DNA of 64,000 nucleotides from Emticicia sp051209875 (GCF_051209875.1 NZ_JBNTQY010000002.1:1-64000), one strand, 5' to 3'. Counted from the stretch's first letter, positions 52,098-61,456 are shown. Notes: a model not told the origin generated them from the sequence alone. A program made the numbers and translations.

Positions 52098-52189
52098 ATA
52101 AAAAGGTGTTTTATTCTTATATATGATTTTTCTCATATTCCTCAACCAACATTCGTCATATTTTTGAAATAAGAGGTAAAATACATTTG
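52098..52189. promoter_or_regulatory. Divergent scdA / nos promoter region with palindrome
   Basis: ATATGA (52122-52127) and TCATAT (52134-52139) are an inverted repeat with a 6-bp spacer. A plus-strand -7 box TACATTTG at 52182-52189 precedes the cytochrome c gene. TATCTTTA on the minus strand near 52098-52105 is a possible -7 box for scdA. The palindrome is a candidate Rrf2 or Crp/Fnr-type operator acting on both directions. Confidence 0.5.
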
Positions 52190-52249
52190 CAATAAAATAA
52201 AAGACATACACATCTTAATATATTTTACCAATCAAACCTCTAAGTCAAA

Positions 52250-52705
52250 ATGAAAAGAACGATTCTAATCATGTCTGCACTGTCCATTTTCTTATGGAGC
52301 TGCGGAGGAGCAGAAAAACGAGCAGAAAGCCCTGCAACCGATGATTCTGCACTCCTAAAACAAGAAGAAGTACACGGAACAGAAGTCAAAGAAATCAACC
52401 TAACCAACCCATTAGACCAAGCAATGGTAAAAGAGGGGCAGGCAATTTATGATTTAAAATGCTCGGCGTGCCACCGACTTTCGGGTGATAGACTCGTTGG
52501 TCCAAGTTGGACTGGCGTAACTACAAGAAGAAAACCAGTTTGGATTATAAATATGATTACAAACGTGGACATGATGCTTGAAAAAGACGAAGAAGCTCAA
52601 AAAATGCTGGAAACCTGCTTGGTAAGAATGCCAAATCAGAATATTTCAGAGAAAGAAGCAAGAAGCGTGATTGAATTTATGAGAAAAAATGACGGTGAAA
52701 AATAA
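52250..52705 (+). CDS. c-type cytochrome lipoprotein
   Basis: 151 residues. Lipoprotein signal (ILIMSALSIFLWSC) with lipid Cys-17. The haem motif CSACH and a distal Met in LVRMPNQNIS identify a class I cytochrome c. It precedes nosZ and probably carries electrons to it in the periplasm. Similar cytochromes accompany clade II nosZ clusters. Confidence 0.9.
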   Translation: MKRTILIMSALSIFLWSCGGAEKRAESPATDDSALLKQEEVHGTEVKEINLTNPLDQAMVKEGQAIYDLKCSACHRLSGDRLVGPSWTGVTTRRKPVWIINMITNVDMMLEKDEEAQKMLETCLVRMPNQNISEKEARSVIEFMRKNDGEK

Positions 52706-52765
52706 ACCATAATTACTGGATTTAAAAGACCGATTTGTATGACTGATTTTAAAAATAACAATAAA

Positions 52766-54781
52766 ATGAAAACAAAAATAACTTTAGGTATTTCAGCTAT
52801 TTCTGCCATTTTTATAGGACTTAATGCCTGTAAACCAACCAATGACAAGGGCAAAGGCACTTCATTTTTGGCGGGCGATGCTGCACAAAAAGTATATGTT
52901 GCCCCTGGTACGCACGATGAGTTTTATAACATCGTTTCGGGTGGATTTAATGGGCAACTTTCTGTAGTTGGTTTGCCTTCTGGTAGAGTTTTAAAGATTA
53001 TTCCTGTATTTTCTCAATTTGCCGAAAGCGGTTGGGGATATAGTGAAGAAACGAAGCCAATGCTTAACACTTCGCACGGTTTTATTCCGTGGGACGACTC
53101 GCACCATGTGGCACTTTCGACTACCAATAGCGAACATGATGGTCGCTGGGCGTTTATTAATGGTAATAATACACCCCGAATAGCCCGAGTGAGTTTATCA
53201 ACTTTTAGAACTGAGGAAATTATCGAAATTCCGAATTCGGGAGGTAATCACTCTTCGCCGTTTATTACTGCAAATACTGAATATGCTGTGGCAGGAACTC
53301 GTTTTTCGGTGCCACCAGATGCTAATGCCGATGTGCCGATTAGCTCTTTCAAACAAAACTTTAAAGGTTACATCAGTTTTGTGAGTATTGACAAAACCAC
53401 TGGTAGAATGGGTATCAAGTTTCAGCTAAAAACCCCAGGTGTAAGCTTTGATTTGGCTCGTGCGGGAAAAGGAAAATCGGCAGGTTGGTTTTTCTTCTCG
53501 ACTTATAATACTGAGCAAGCAAACTCTTTATTGGAAGTAAACGCTTCGCAGAAAGACAAAGACTTTATTTTGGCAGTAAACTGGAAAAAAGCTGAGGAAT
53601 ATTTAGCACAAGGAAAAGGCAAAAAAGAGAAAGCAAGCTACGCCCATAATGTGTATGATGAAAAAGTTCATTCGGCAACTTCAACTATCATAAACGAAGT
53701 AATGACACTCGATCCAAAAGAATGTCCTGATATGTTGTATTTCATGCCTTGTCCAAAATCTCCGCACGGTTGTGATGTTGACCCAACTGGACAATACATT
53801 GTTGGTTCGGGTAAATTGGCGGCGGTTATTCCTGTTTTCTCTTTTGCAAAAATGGAAAAAGCGATTGCAGACAAAAATTTTGATGGAAACTTTGACGGCA
53901 TCCCTGTTTTAAAATACGATGCTGTGCTACATGGAGAAGTTAAAAAGCCAGGTTTAGGGCCTTTGCACACAGAGTTTGACGGTCAAGGAAATGCCATTAC
54001 ATCGTTCTTTGTTTCATCAGAATTGGTAAAATGGAACATCGAAAAACTGGAAGTTATCGACCGTGTTCCTACTTTTTATTCGGTTGGTCACTTGAGTATT
54101 CCTGGCGGACCAACTGCCAAACCTTGGGGCAAATATGTGGTTGCTTATAATAAAATCACAAAAGATAGATACTTGCCAACTGGTCCAGAATTAGCTCAAT
54201 CGGCTCAATTATATGACATTTCGGGTGAAAAAATGAAATTATTGCTCGATTTTCCTACTATTGGAGAGCCACATTATGCTGAATCAATTCCTGCTTCTTT
54301 GATTGAGAAAAACTCTAAAAAGATATTTAAACTCGAAGACAATTTCCACCCCTACGTAACCAAAGGCGAGAAGGAAGCCAAAGTTTTGCGAAAAGGTAAT
54401 GAGGTTCACGTTTATATGACGTCTATTCGCTCGCACTTTACACCAGATAATATTGAGGGCGTGAAATTGGGTGATGTGGTTTATTTCCACGTAACAAACT
54501 TAGAGCAAGACTGGGACGTTCCGCACGGATTTGCGGTTCGTGGGGCAGCAACTTCAGAGATTTTAATCATGCCCGGTGAAACTTGCACTCTCAAATGGAC
54601 TCCTGACAGGGTTGGAGTAACACCAATCTACTGCACAGATTTTTGCTCGGCACTTCACCAAGAAATGCAAGGTTATGTGCGAGTTTCGCCTGCTGGCAGT
54701 AATGTTCCGTTGAGCTGGCATACTGGTAAAAATCCAGAGGCTGATGCGGCTAAGAAGACAGAAACGGTTTCAAAGAGATGA
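52766..54781 (+). CDS. nosZ: Nitrous oxide reductase NosZ, clade II-type
   Basis: 671 residues from the ATG at 52766 (a 9-residue N-terminal extension in-frame is less likely). The signal is Sec-type or lipoprotein (ISAIFIGLNAC), not twin-arginine, a hallmark of clade II. The propeller domain has DGRWAFINGNNTPRIARVSL and others. The cupredoxin domain binds CuA through CTDFCSALHQEM, with the upstream His of VPHGF. It reduces N2O to N2 in the periplasm. The nos maturation genes are downstream. Confidence 0.95.
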   Translation: MKTKITLGISAISAIFIGLNACKPTNDKGKGTSFLAGDAAQKVYVAPGTHDEFYNIVSGGFNGQLSVVGLPSGRVLKIIPVFSQFAESGWGYSEETKPMLNTSHGFIPWDDSHHVALSTTNSEHDGRWAFINGNNTPRIARVSLSTFRTEEIIEIPNSGGNHSSPFITANTEYAVAGTRFSVPPDANADVPISSFKQNFKGYISFVSIDKTTGRMGIKFQLKTPGVSFDLARAGKGKSAGWFFFSTYNTEQANSLLEVNASQKDKDFILAVNWKKAEEYLAQGKGKKEKASYAHNVYDEKVHSATSTIINEVMTLDPKECPDMLYFMPCPKSPHGCDVDPTGQYIVGSGKLAAVIPVFSFAKMEKAIADKNFDGNFDGIPVLKYDAVLHGEVKKPGLGPLHTEFDGQGNAITSFFVSSELVKWNIEKLEVIDRVPTFYSVGHLSIPGGPTAKPWGKYVVAYNKITKDRYLPTGPELAQSAQLYDISGEKMKLLLDFPTIGEPHYAESIPASLIEKNSKKIFKLEDNFHPYVTKGEKEAKVLRKGNEVHVYMTSIRSHFTPDNIEGVKLGDVVYFHVTNLEQDWDVPHGFAVRGAATSEILIMPGETCTLKWTPDRVGVTPIYCTDFCSALHQEMQGYVRVSPAGSNVPLSWHTGKNPEADAAKKTETVSKR

Positions 54782-54876
54782 TTAGTCAATGGTCGATTGA
54801 CAACAGTTAATATTAACACAAATCACTGTCTATCAATTAGTTACATTGAAATTAATTTTAAAACACTTAATTCTAA

Positions 54877-54908
54877 AAGGAGTGAAAGCGTTTTTTCTTT
54901 CACTCCTT
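54877..54908. terminator. Intercistronic 12-bp hairpin after nosZ
   Basis: AAGGAGTGAAAG and CTTTCACTCCTT pair perfectly around CGTTTTTT, between nosZ and the membrane-protein gene. It lacks a T-run after the stem on the plus strand. It may stabilise the nosZ mRNA end or attenuate the downstream genes. Confidence 0.6.
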
Positions 54909-54931
54909 AAAAACTCATCAATCAAAACTTC

Positions 54932-55504
54932 ATGAAACCACTCAAACGTTCATCACAAATTTGGTTAGGTATTGGTTCTTTGGCATTGATAGCCACCTAT
55001 TTTCTGCCAATATGGCGAATCGACCTTTGGGCTCCGCAATATCCAGAAGGTTTATCTATGAAGATTTGGTTATCTAAACTTTCGGGCGATGTTGATATTA
55101 TTAATGGTTTGAACCATTATATCGGTATGGCTCATATCAAGGAAGAAATGTTTCCTGAATTCAAAGTTCTTAATTATTGTATCGCTTTTATTATTGCTGC
55201 GGGCTTGCTCACCACTTTTGTAAGAAGTAAAAAAGGTCTGATTGCATTTCTATCACTTTTGGTAGTTTCGGGAGCAGTTGCTTTGTATGATTTTTGGCAA
55301 TGGGGCTACGAATATGGTCATAATTTGAGTGATGATGCTGCCATTAAAGTACCAGGAATGGCTTATCAGCCACCACTTATTGGCTATAAAGAATTATTGA
55401 ATTTTGGTGCATATTCTATACCCGACACGGGCGGTTGGATAGTGGTTGCACTTGGAATTATCACAATCGGAGTTATTATCTACGAATTCAACTACAATAA
55501 ATAA
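54932..55504 (+). CDS. nos-cluster membrane protein (NosB-like)
   Basis: 190 residues, four predicted membrane spans (near 9-26, 88-106, 110-127, 164-185). Motif-like WRIDLWAPQYPEGLSMKIW and HYIGMAHI. Proteins of this size directly after nosZ are typical of clade II nos clusters, where they are called NosB. The molecular role is unknown. The gene ends 0 bp before nosL. Confidence 0.7.
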   Translation: MKPLKRSSQIWLGIGSLALIATYFLPIWRIDLWAPQYPEGLSMKIWLSKLSGDVDIINGLNHYIGMAHIKEEMFPEFKVLNYCIAFIIAAGLLTTFVRSKKGLIAFLSLLVVSGAVALYDFWQWGYEYGHNLSDDAAIKVPGMAYQPPLIGYKELLNFGAYSIPDTGGWIVVALGIITIGVIIYEFNYNK

Positions 55505-55957
55505 ATGAAAAATATTGGACTTTTTAAACAGTTTTTAATGGCTTTTCTGGGAATAATCTTATTGATGTCATGCATGACTGAACCCGAAGCTATTAATTAC
55601 GGAAAAGAGAATTGTCAGTTCTGCAAAATGACGATTATGGATAATAAATATGGGTCTGAATTGGTAACACAAAAAGGCAAAATATTCAAGTTTGATGATG
55701 TGAGTTGTATGATAAAATACATCAATATTTCAGAACAAACACCCAAAGATTACGCTCATATTGTAGTTAATAGCTATGATAAACCAGTCAATTTGATAGA
55801 TGCAAATAAAGCTTTTTTCGTGATTTCGCCCAATTTTGCAAGCCCTATGATGGGAAATACCGCTGCGTTTTCTGACGAAAAACAAGCTGACGAAGCAGTA
55901 AAAAAAGATAGTGAAGCAAAAAAATATTCGTGGAATGAATTAGTTAAAAAATTCTGA
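55505..55957 (+). CDS. nosL: NosL copper chaperone lipoprotein
   Basis: 150 residues. Lipoprotein signal (LGIILLMSC). The copper motif CQFCKMTIMD matches NosL family Cys/Met ligands. It delivers Cu+ for NosZ CuZ assembly. The start codon directly follows the previous stop and its stop overlaps the nosD start, so the operon is tight. Confidence 0.9.
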   Translation: MKNIGLFKQFLMAFLGIILLMSCMTEPEAINYGKENCQFCKMTIMDNKYGSELVTQKGKIFKFDDVSCMIKYINISEQTPKDYAHIVVNSYDKPVNLIDANKAFFVISPNFASPMMGNTAAFSDEKQADEAVKKDSEAKKYSWNELVKKF

Positions 55958-57195
55958 TGAAAAAAAACTTTATCATATTGTTAATCGCTATTCCATCTCT
56001 TGTTTTTGCAAAAACTTGGCAAGTAAAAAATGGTATTCAATTGCAAAATGCAGTTAAAATAGCTCAAAAAGGAGATATTATTGAGGTTTTTGCAGGGAAA
56101 TACCTTTTGAAAAACTTAAAAATAGAAAAATCACTAATAATTATAGGAAAGGATTTTCCCGTTTTTGATGCTCAATTTAAAGGTGAAATACTAACCGTTT
56201 CGGCAAATGATGTAAGTATTAGTGGCATCCAATTTCAGAATGTGGGTGAAACCAGCATGATTGATTGGGCGGCAGTAAAAGTCTTAGAGGCGGAGCGAGT
56301 GAGGGTTTTTAACAACAAATTTTACCATTGTTATTTTGGGGTTTATTTGTCTTCATCTAATCATTGTTTGGTTGAAAAAAATCGTGTCATTGGTATTCCG
56401 AAAGAAGAGCAAACAACTGGAAATGGCATTCATGCCTGGAAATGCGACAGCATTACGATTCAGAATAACTATGTGGAAGGACATCGTGACGGCATCTATT
56501 TTGAGTTTGTAACCAACTCGATTATTGAGCATAATTATAGCACAAAGAATATTCGATATGGACTACATTTTATGTTTTCACACAAAAATACTTATCAATA
56601 TAACATTTTTGCAAAAAATGGTGCTGGCGTGGCAGTAATGTACACCAAAGGCGTAAAAATGAAACACAATACTTTTGAAAATAATTGGGGTGGTTCGGCT
56701 TTTGGGATTTTGCTCAAAGATATTTCAGACAGCGAAATCGAGCATAATGTCTTTAATTCTAACACTGTTGGGGTTTATATGGAAGGTTGCAGCCGCTTGA
56801 ATTTTAAGGAAAATATTTTTAATCAAAATGGCATTGGCCTCCGAATCCAGGCCAATTGCGACGAAAATATTATTGAGAACAATAATTTTTTGGCAAATAC
56901 ATTTGATGTTGCGACCAACGGAAATGTGGTTTTTAATTACTTAAAAGAAAATTATTGGGACAAATACGAAGGTTATGATTTGAACCATGATGGTAAAGGC
57001 GATGTTCCGTACCGTCCCGTAAGTTTGTTTTCAACACTCATTGAGCGAATGCCTCAAGCCATGATTTTGCTCCGAAGTTTTACGGCAACGTTACTCGATA
57101 AAATCGAAAAAATTATTCCGAGCCTTACACCTGAAAATTTAAAAGATGAAAATCCACGAATGAAACCAAATTTGATTCAACCTATAAAAGCATAA
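55957..57195 (+). CDS. nosD: NosD periplasmic copper-site assembly protein
   Basis: 412 residues. Signal peptide (IILLIAIPSLVFA) and a right-handed parallel beta-helix (CASH/NosD repeats: KHNTFENNWGG, EHNVFNSNTVGVYMEG, FKENIFNQNGIGLRI). A C-terminal DUF-like part includes YWDKYEGYDLNHDGKGDVPY, highly characteristic of NosD. It works with NosFY on NosZ maturation. Confidence 0.93.
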   Translation: MKKNFIILLIAIPSLVFAKTWQVKNGIQLQNAVKIAQKGDIIEVFAGKYLLKNLKIEKSLIIIGKDFPVFDAQFKGEILTVSANDVSISGIQFQNVGETSMIDWAAVKVLEAERVRVFNNKFYHCYFGVYLSSSNHCLVEKNRVIGIPKEEQTTGNGIHAWKCDSITIQNNYVEGHRDGIYFEFVTNSIIEHNYSTKNIRYGLHFMFSHKNTYQYNIFAKNGAGVAVMYTKGVKMKHNTFENNWGGSAFGILLKDISDSEIEHNVFNSNTVGVYMEGCSRLNFKENIFNQNGIGLRIQANCDENIIENNNFLANTFDVATNGNVVFNYLKENYWDKYEGYDLNHDGKGDVPYRPVSLFSTLIERMPQAMILLRSFTATLLDKIEKIIPSLTPENLKDENPRMKPNLIQPIKA

Positions 57196-57203
57196 GCAAA
57201 AAA

Positions 57204-57920
57204 ATGATTCAATTTGAAAATATAAGCAAATCGTTTGGCAAACTTCAAGTGCTTAAAGATATTTCGGTGAGCTTCGAGGAAGGACAATCGGTTGCGATTC
57301 TTGGCCCCAATGGTTCGGGAAAAACTACCTTGATAAAAACACTTTTGGGCATGGTCGTACCCGATAGCGGAACAATTTATTTTGAGCAAAAATCAATTAA
57401 AAATGCTTTTTTATATCGAAACGAGATTGGTTATATGCCACAAATTGGTCATTATCCGCCAAACTTAAAAATCAAGCAATTGATTGATATGATGATTGAT
57501 ATTAGAGGTTCAAAAGAAAATAATATCAAATTAGACGAAGAATTAATTGATGCATTTAAGCTAAAATCCATTGATAATAAGCCTTTGGGGATACTTTCTG
57601 GCGGAACAACGCAGAAAGTAAGTGCGGCTTTGGCATTTTTATTCAATCCAAAAGTTCTGATTTTAGATGAACCAACAGCCGGTTTAGACCCACTTTCGAG
57701 CGAAATTTTGAAAGCAAAAATTCGTAAAGAAAAACAAAATGGAAAACTGATTTTGATAACCTCGCATATCATGTCGGACTTGGAAGAATTGGCGAGCCAT
57801 ATCATGTATTTGCAAGATGGAAAATTGCAGTTTTTCAAGGAATTAGAGTTTTTGAAAATAGAATTTGACGAAGAGCGATTGAATAAAATCATTGCTATGG
57901 TCATGCAAAAAAAAAACTAA
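57204..57920 (+). CDS. nosF: ABC transporter ATPase NosF
   Basis: 238 residues. Walker A GPNGSGKTT, signature LSGGTTQKVSAALAF, Walker B VLILDEPTAGLDPLS and the H-loop ITSHIMSDLEEL are intact. It forms the NosFY complex with the permease next to it and works with NosD on copper-site assembly. It starts 8 bp after nosD. Confidence 0.93.
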   Translation: MIQFENISKSFGKLQVLKDISVSFEEGQSVAILGPNGSGKTTLIKTLLGMVVPDSGTIYFEQKSIKNAFLYRNEIGYMPQIGHYPPNLKIKQLIDMMIDIRGSKENNIKLDEELIDAFKLKSIDNKPLGILSGGTTQKVSAALAFLFNPKVLILDEPTAGLDPLSSEILKAKIRKEKQNGKLILITSHIMSDLEELASHIMYLQDGKLQFFKELEFLKIEFDEERLNKIIAMVMQKKN

Positions 57921-57947
57921 AATTTATGCCTAACCTTAATCAAAACC

Positions 57948-58715
57948 ATGACAAAAGTTATTAAATATGTGGTCTATGACATCATTCGCAACCGCTTTGT
58001 GATTGGCTATACGCTTCTTCTGTTGGTGATGAGTTTGAGCTTTTTTGGCTTTGAATCTGACCCAAATAAAGGCTTATTGAGCATGTTGAATATCATTTTG
58101 ATGGTAGTGCCGCTCGTAAGTATCATTTTTTCTACCATTCATTTTTATAATTCTTATGAATTTTTGGAGCTGCTTTCTGCCCAACCTATGAGCCGAAAAA
58201 CTATATTTTTCAGTCAATATTTTGGGGTTTGTATTTCGTTGAGTTTAGCTTTTTTGCTTGGTGTAGGCTTGCCTACTTATATTTTTGAAGGTTCTGAAAG
58301 AGGTTTTACACTCATTAGTAGCGGATTTTTATTGACTTTAATTTTTGTTTCAATCGCTTTTTTTGCCTCAGTTTTTACCCGTGATAAAGCCAAAGGAATT
58401 GGCATTGCGTTGGCACTTTGGTTTTACTTATGTCTGTTGTACGACGGACTGGTTTTGTCGGCTTTATTAACATTGAGCGACTACCCGATGGAAAAAGCAT
58501 CTTTGGTTTTTACGGCATTCAACCCTACTGATTTAGCAAGAATTTTGGTCTTGATGAAACTCGATGTTTCGGCATTGATGGGCATTACGGGTGCAGTTTT
58601 TCAAAATTTCTTTAGCTCAAATATGGGCATTTCTATCGCTTTTTTTCTATTAATTCTGTGGATAATCATTCCGATTTCTTGGGCTTTCAAATTATTTAAC
58701 AAAAAAGATTTATAA
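57948..58715 (+). CDS. nosY: ABC transporter permease NosY
   Basis: 255 residues with about six membrane spans (ABC-2-type). The FLELLSAQPMSRKTIFFSQYFG and FNPTDLARILVLMKLDVSALMG segments match NosY. It follows nosF by 27 bp and is the last recognised nos gene before the fasciclin gene. Confidence 0.9.
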   Translation: MTKVIKYVVYDIIRNRFVIGYTLLLLVMSLSFFGFESDPNKGLLSMLNIILMVVPLVSIIFSTIHFYNSYEFLELLSAQPMSRKTIFFSQYFGVCISLSLAFLLGVGLPTYIFEGSERGFTLISSGFLLTLIFVSIAFFASVFTRDKAKGIGIALALWFYLCLLYDGLVLSALLTLSDYPMEKASLVFTAFNPTDLARILVLMKLDVSALMGITGAVFQNFFSSNMGISIAFFLLILWIIIPISWAFKLFNKKDL

Positions 58716-58738
58716 CCAATTTTTAATCATTATCAATT

Positions 58739-59281
58739 ATGAAAACTGCAATTTCTACTCTTAGTTTATTTGTATTATTGGCAGCTTGCCAAACCAAAAC
58801 TGGATCGACCGAAACAGCAACATCAGAAACTCCTGCAATGGGTGGACAATCAGCTGTTGCAGACGATGTTTCACAAAAAGATGTTGTAAAAGTTGCCGTT
58901 GGCTCACCCGACCACACCACTTTAGTTGCTGCCATTAAAGCTGCCGATCTGGTAAATTCCTTATCAAATGCAGGCCCTTTTACAGTTTTTGCCCCTACAA
59001 ATGCCGCTTTTGATAAATTGCCGAAGGGAACAGTTGAAGACTTATTAAAGCCAGAAAATAAAAGTAAATTAGAAACAATTCTGCAACACCATGTGATGAC
59101 CTCGGCACTTGCAGTCGACTTTTTTCAGGATGGACAAACTATGGGAATGGTTGACGGCACAAATGTAACTTTTACAGTGAAAGGAACTGATGTATTTGTA
59201 GATGGTAACAAAATATTAGGGTCAATAAAAGCCTCAAATGGCTGGGTTCACGTCATTGATACTGTTATTTTACCGAAATAA
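58739..59281 (+). CDS. Fasciclin-domain lipoprotein
   Basis: 180 residues. Lipoprotein signal (LSLFVLLAAC). The fasciclin (FAS1) domain reads TTLVAAIKAADLVNSLSNAG, FTVFAPTNAAFDKLP, LQHHVM and KASNGWVHVIDTVILP. Such proteins mediate adhesion or envelope interactions. Same strand as and just after nosY (23 bp). It may be transcribed with the nos genes, with a terminator behind it. Confidence 0.9.
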   Translation: MKTAISTLSLFVLLAACQTKTGSTETATSETPAMGGQSAVADDVSQKDVVKVAVGSPDHTTLVAAIKAADLVNSLSNAGPFTVFAPTNAAFDKLPKGTVEDLLKPENKSKLETILQHHVMTSALAVDFFQDGQTMGMVDGTNVTFTVKGTDVFVDGNKILGSIKASNGWVHVIDTVILPK

Positions 59282-59287
59282 TAACAA

Positions 59288-59322
59288 AAAGCGGTGCTGG
59301 ATATTTGACTTTGCACCGCTTT
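59288..59322 (+). terminator. Intrinsic terminator after the fasciclin gene
   Basis: AAAGCGGTGC (59288-59297) pairs with GCACCGCTTT (59313-59322) around a 15-base loop, then a T-rich tail. It ends the nos-fasciclin transcript. Confidence 0.75.
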
Positions 59323-59391
59323 ATTACTTTTAAATGTCTTGTCCTTAAATAGACATACAAAATATATATTCCAACGTTAAAACTGATATTC

Positions 59392-59638
59392 TTGTTCTTT
59401 GGTACTGCCCGTTTGGATTTACTTTTAGAAGAATGTCATAAAAATGCTTTGAAAATACTTTCTGAAAAATCAAGTAACAAAGAAAAACTCCCCCAGGGAC
59501 AAGCCACAGGCATTGCCATGTTTGTATCTATTGGAGAACTGCCATCACTGTTTCAAAAAAAGAAAATGGTATTAAAAGTTTCGGTAATTGACATTGGTCA
59601 ATATGGTAGCCCTGAAATGGTCGTTTTGTGATACAAAT
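59392..59638 (+). pseudogene. Molybdopterin-binding hydroxylase (xanthine dehydrogenase-like) remnant
   Basis: About 80 codons open from a TTG, with no proper start. KLPQGQATGIAMFVSIGELP and KVSVIDIGQYGSPEMVV loosely match the large subunit of isoquinoline/xanthine-type molybdenum hydroxylases. The rest of the gene is absent. It is a remnant of a lost gene, with modest confidence. Confidence 0.35.
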
Positions 59639-59832
59639 CTAGCATAAAAAGTTGTAACGATTTTGTGTACCATCTCATATGATTTTGTTCTATAATTTAA
59701 GTTAAATTGAAGTTTTCCTTTTCAAGAAATAAATAAAATGCTAGTAGGGTCGGAGTTAAAGAAAAAACGACTGATTTTTACCACCAAACATTTTCAGAAT
59801 TGCCGAATCTTTGCATAACAATATAAACATTT

Positions 59833-60381
59833 ATGATTATGCAACGCAGAAAATTCTTAACAGTATCATTGGCAACAGCTGCTACCTCTGTAGTTACAAC
59901 TGCCCAGAATGAAAGCCCAAAATCCTTTGTGGTTAAAAATGCCAAAAGTCGATTTGGGCAAACTACAAAACTAAATGGAATAAGCCCCAACGACATCAAA
60001 ATTTCTTCAAAAGATACTAATGGAAACTTGTCGGTTTTTGAGTTTATCGGTTATGCAAAAGGCGGTCCACCCATGCATATTCACCCAAATCAGGATGAAG
60101 TTTTTTTTATTCAAGAAGGTAAATATAAATTTGTAGTGGGAAGCGAACCCCATTATTTAGAAGCAGGCGATACCATTTTTTTGCCTCGTAATGTGCCCCA
60201 TGCATTTGCTCAACTAAGCGATACAGGTAAAATGATGTTTTTATTCCAACCTTCAGGTAAAATGGAAGATTATTTCAGAGAATTGGGTAAACTTAAATCT
60301 GCTCCATCGCCGCAAGAAGGGGCAAAAATATTTGCCGATCATGACATGAAAGTTGTTGGTCCACCCTTATCTTTAGATTGA
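59833..60381 (+). CDS. Tat-exported cupin-domain protein
   Basis: 182 residues. The N-terminal MQRRKFLTVSLATAAT (from the third codon) is a twin-arginine signal. The cupin core is GGPPMHIHPNQDEVFFIQEG with metal His and Glu and YLEAGDTIFLPRNVPHAF with the final His. Likely a periplasmic dioxygenase-like or quercetinase-type cupin, substrate unknown. An AraC regulator follows in the same direction (10 bp). Confidence 0.85.
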   Translation: MIMQRRKFLTVSLATAATSVVTTAQNESPKSFVVKNAKSRFGQTTKLNGISPNDIKISSKDTNGNLSVFEFIGYAKGGPPMHIHPNQDEVFFIQEGKYKFVVGSEPHYLEAGDTIFLPRNVPHAFAQLSDTGKMMFLFQPSGKMEDYFRELGKLKSAPSPQEGAKIFADHDMKVVGPPLSLD

Positions 60382-60391
60382 TAATAAAACT

Positions 60392-61246
60392 ATGGAAGGG
60401 ATTTACGATTATCGTCTGCCTCATCCAGCCTTGCGTGAATACGTAAGGCTATTCCAGATTGTGGGATGTACGTTTCCAAGTTCGATGACAAACTTGCCAG
60501 TGAAACCTTACTGGCCTCGTGCGGAGAACTGCCTTTCGTTTTTTCCTAAAGACCCCGAAAAAGTAGAATATGGTTTTGATGGAAAGCCTATTGAAAGTGC
60601 CACTTCACGCTTGTATGGTCAGCATAGTATCGTTACGAATCGACACGTAGGACAAGACTTTATGGTGTTTCAGGTGCAGTTTCAGCCCGGTGCATTGGCT
60701 CGGCTAACAGGTATGCCTGTCAACGACTTGACCAATACATTTGTAGATGCTGAAACTATTTTTTCAAAGGAAATTAGAACAGTAAATGAGCGATTGAGTT
60801 ATACGAAACACTATTCAGATATGATTCCGATTGTTGAAGAATTTTTGGTTTATCTTATCAAAAGGCAATCAAAGAATCGCTACAAAAACAATCTTCTTCC
60901 AATTGATCGAGTTAATCAATTCATATTAGAAAAGAAAGGTATTGTTTCGCTCGATTGGTTGGCCAGCCAAGCCAGTTTGGGTACGAGGCAATTTCATCGT
61001 CAATTTATTGAAAGACACGGCGTTAGTCCCAAATTATTCACCAGAATAACTCGTTTTGAGTATGCCATCAAACTAAAACACCTTAACACAAATAAAGATT
61101 GGCTTACCGTTGCAATTGAATTAGGTTATTACGATTACCAACATTTGGTTCGGGACTTTAAAGAATTTACAACTCTTACACCCAATCAATTTCTGGATGC
61201 TGAAGAAAACGGTCCGGAACGGACTTTTGGGATGATTGAAGTTTGA
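60392..61246 (+). CDS. AraC-family transcriptional regulator
   Basis: 284 residues. An N-terminal DUF6597-like sensor (RLPHPALREYVRLFQIVGC, VFQVQFQPGALARLTGMP) precedes the C-terminal AraC domain with SLDWLASQASLGTRQFHRQF and TVAIELGYYDYQHLVRDFKE. It probably regulates the upstream cupin gene, with which it is adjacent. Confidence 0.87.
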   Translation: MEGIYDYRLPHPALREYVRLFQIVGCTFPSSMTNLPVKPYWPRAENCLSFFPKDPEKVEYGFDGKPIESATSRLYGQHSIVTNRHVGQDFMVFQVQFQPGALARLTGMPVNDLTNTFVDAETIFSKEIRTVNERLSYTKHYSDMIPIVEEFLVYLIKRQSKNRYKNNLLPIDRVNQFILEKKGIVSLDWLASQASLGTRQFHRQFIERHGVSPKLFTRITRFEYAIKLKHLNTNKDWLTVAIELGYYDYQHLVRDFKEFTTLTPNQFLDAEENGPERTFGMIEV

Positions 61247-61321
61247 GAGACTCGACGTTTGTTCTCAATCTTAAATTTGGCACAGGCAATAACTGAGTTA
61301 ATGGTGGTTTAATAGACCAAT

Positions 61322-61456
61322 TTTATCGAATAAATTTAAGAAAACGCTCCATTTAAAATGTTCATTTATACCACTTGAATAATTAGATAAAAACACCTAA
61401 TATTACATAATGTTTTAATCCATTATAATTAAAATAAATACCTATTTATCGAATAA
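61322..61456 (+). repeat. Direct repeat TTTATCGAATAA before the recombinase gene
   Basis: TTTATCGAATAA occurs at 61322-61333 and again at 61445-61456, 123 bp apart, with the second copy ending 8 bp before the ATG at 61465. The gap is AT-rich. It could be recombinase binding or attachment sequence, or an autoregulatory operator. Confidence 0.4.

Noticed and set aside
52122..52139. Exact Fnr box
   Set aside because: The ATATGA/TCATAT arms do not match the Fnr TTGAT-N4-ATCAA consensus. Kept only as a generic operator candidate.
57452..57904. Minus-strand ORF of 150 codons inside nosF
   Set aside because: It is antisense to an intact ABC ATPase with all motifs, so a shadow ORF.
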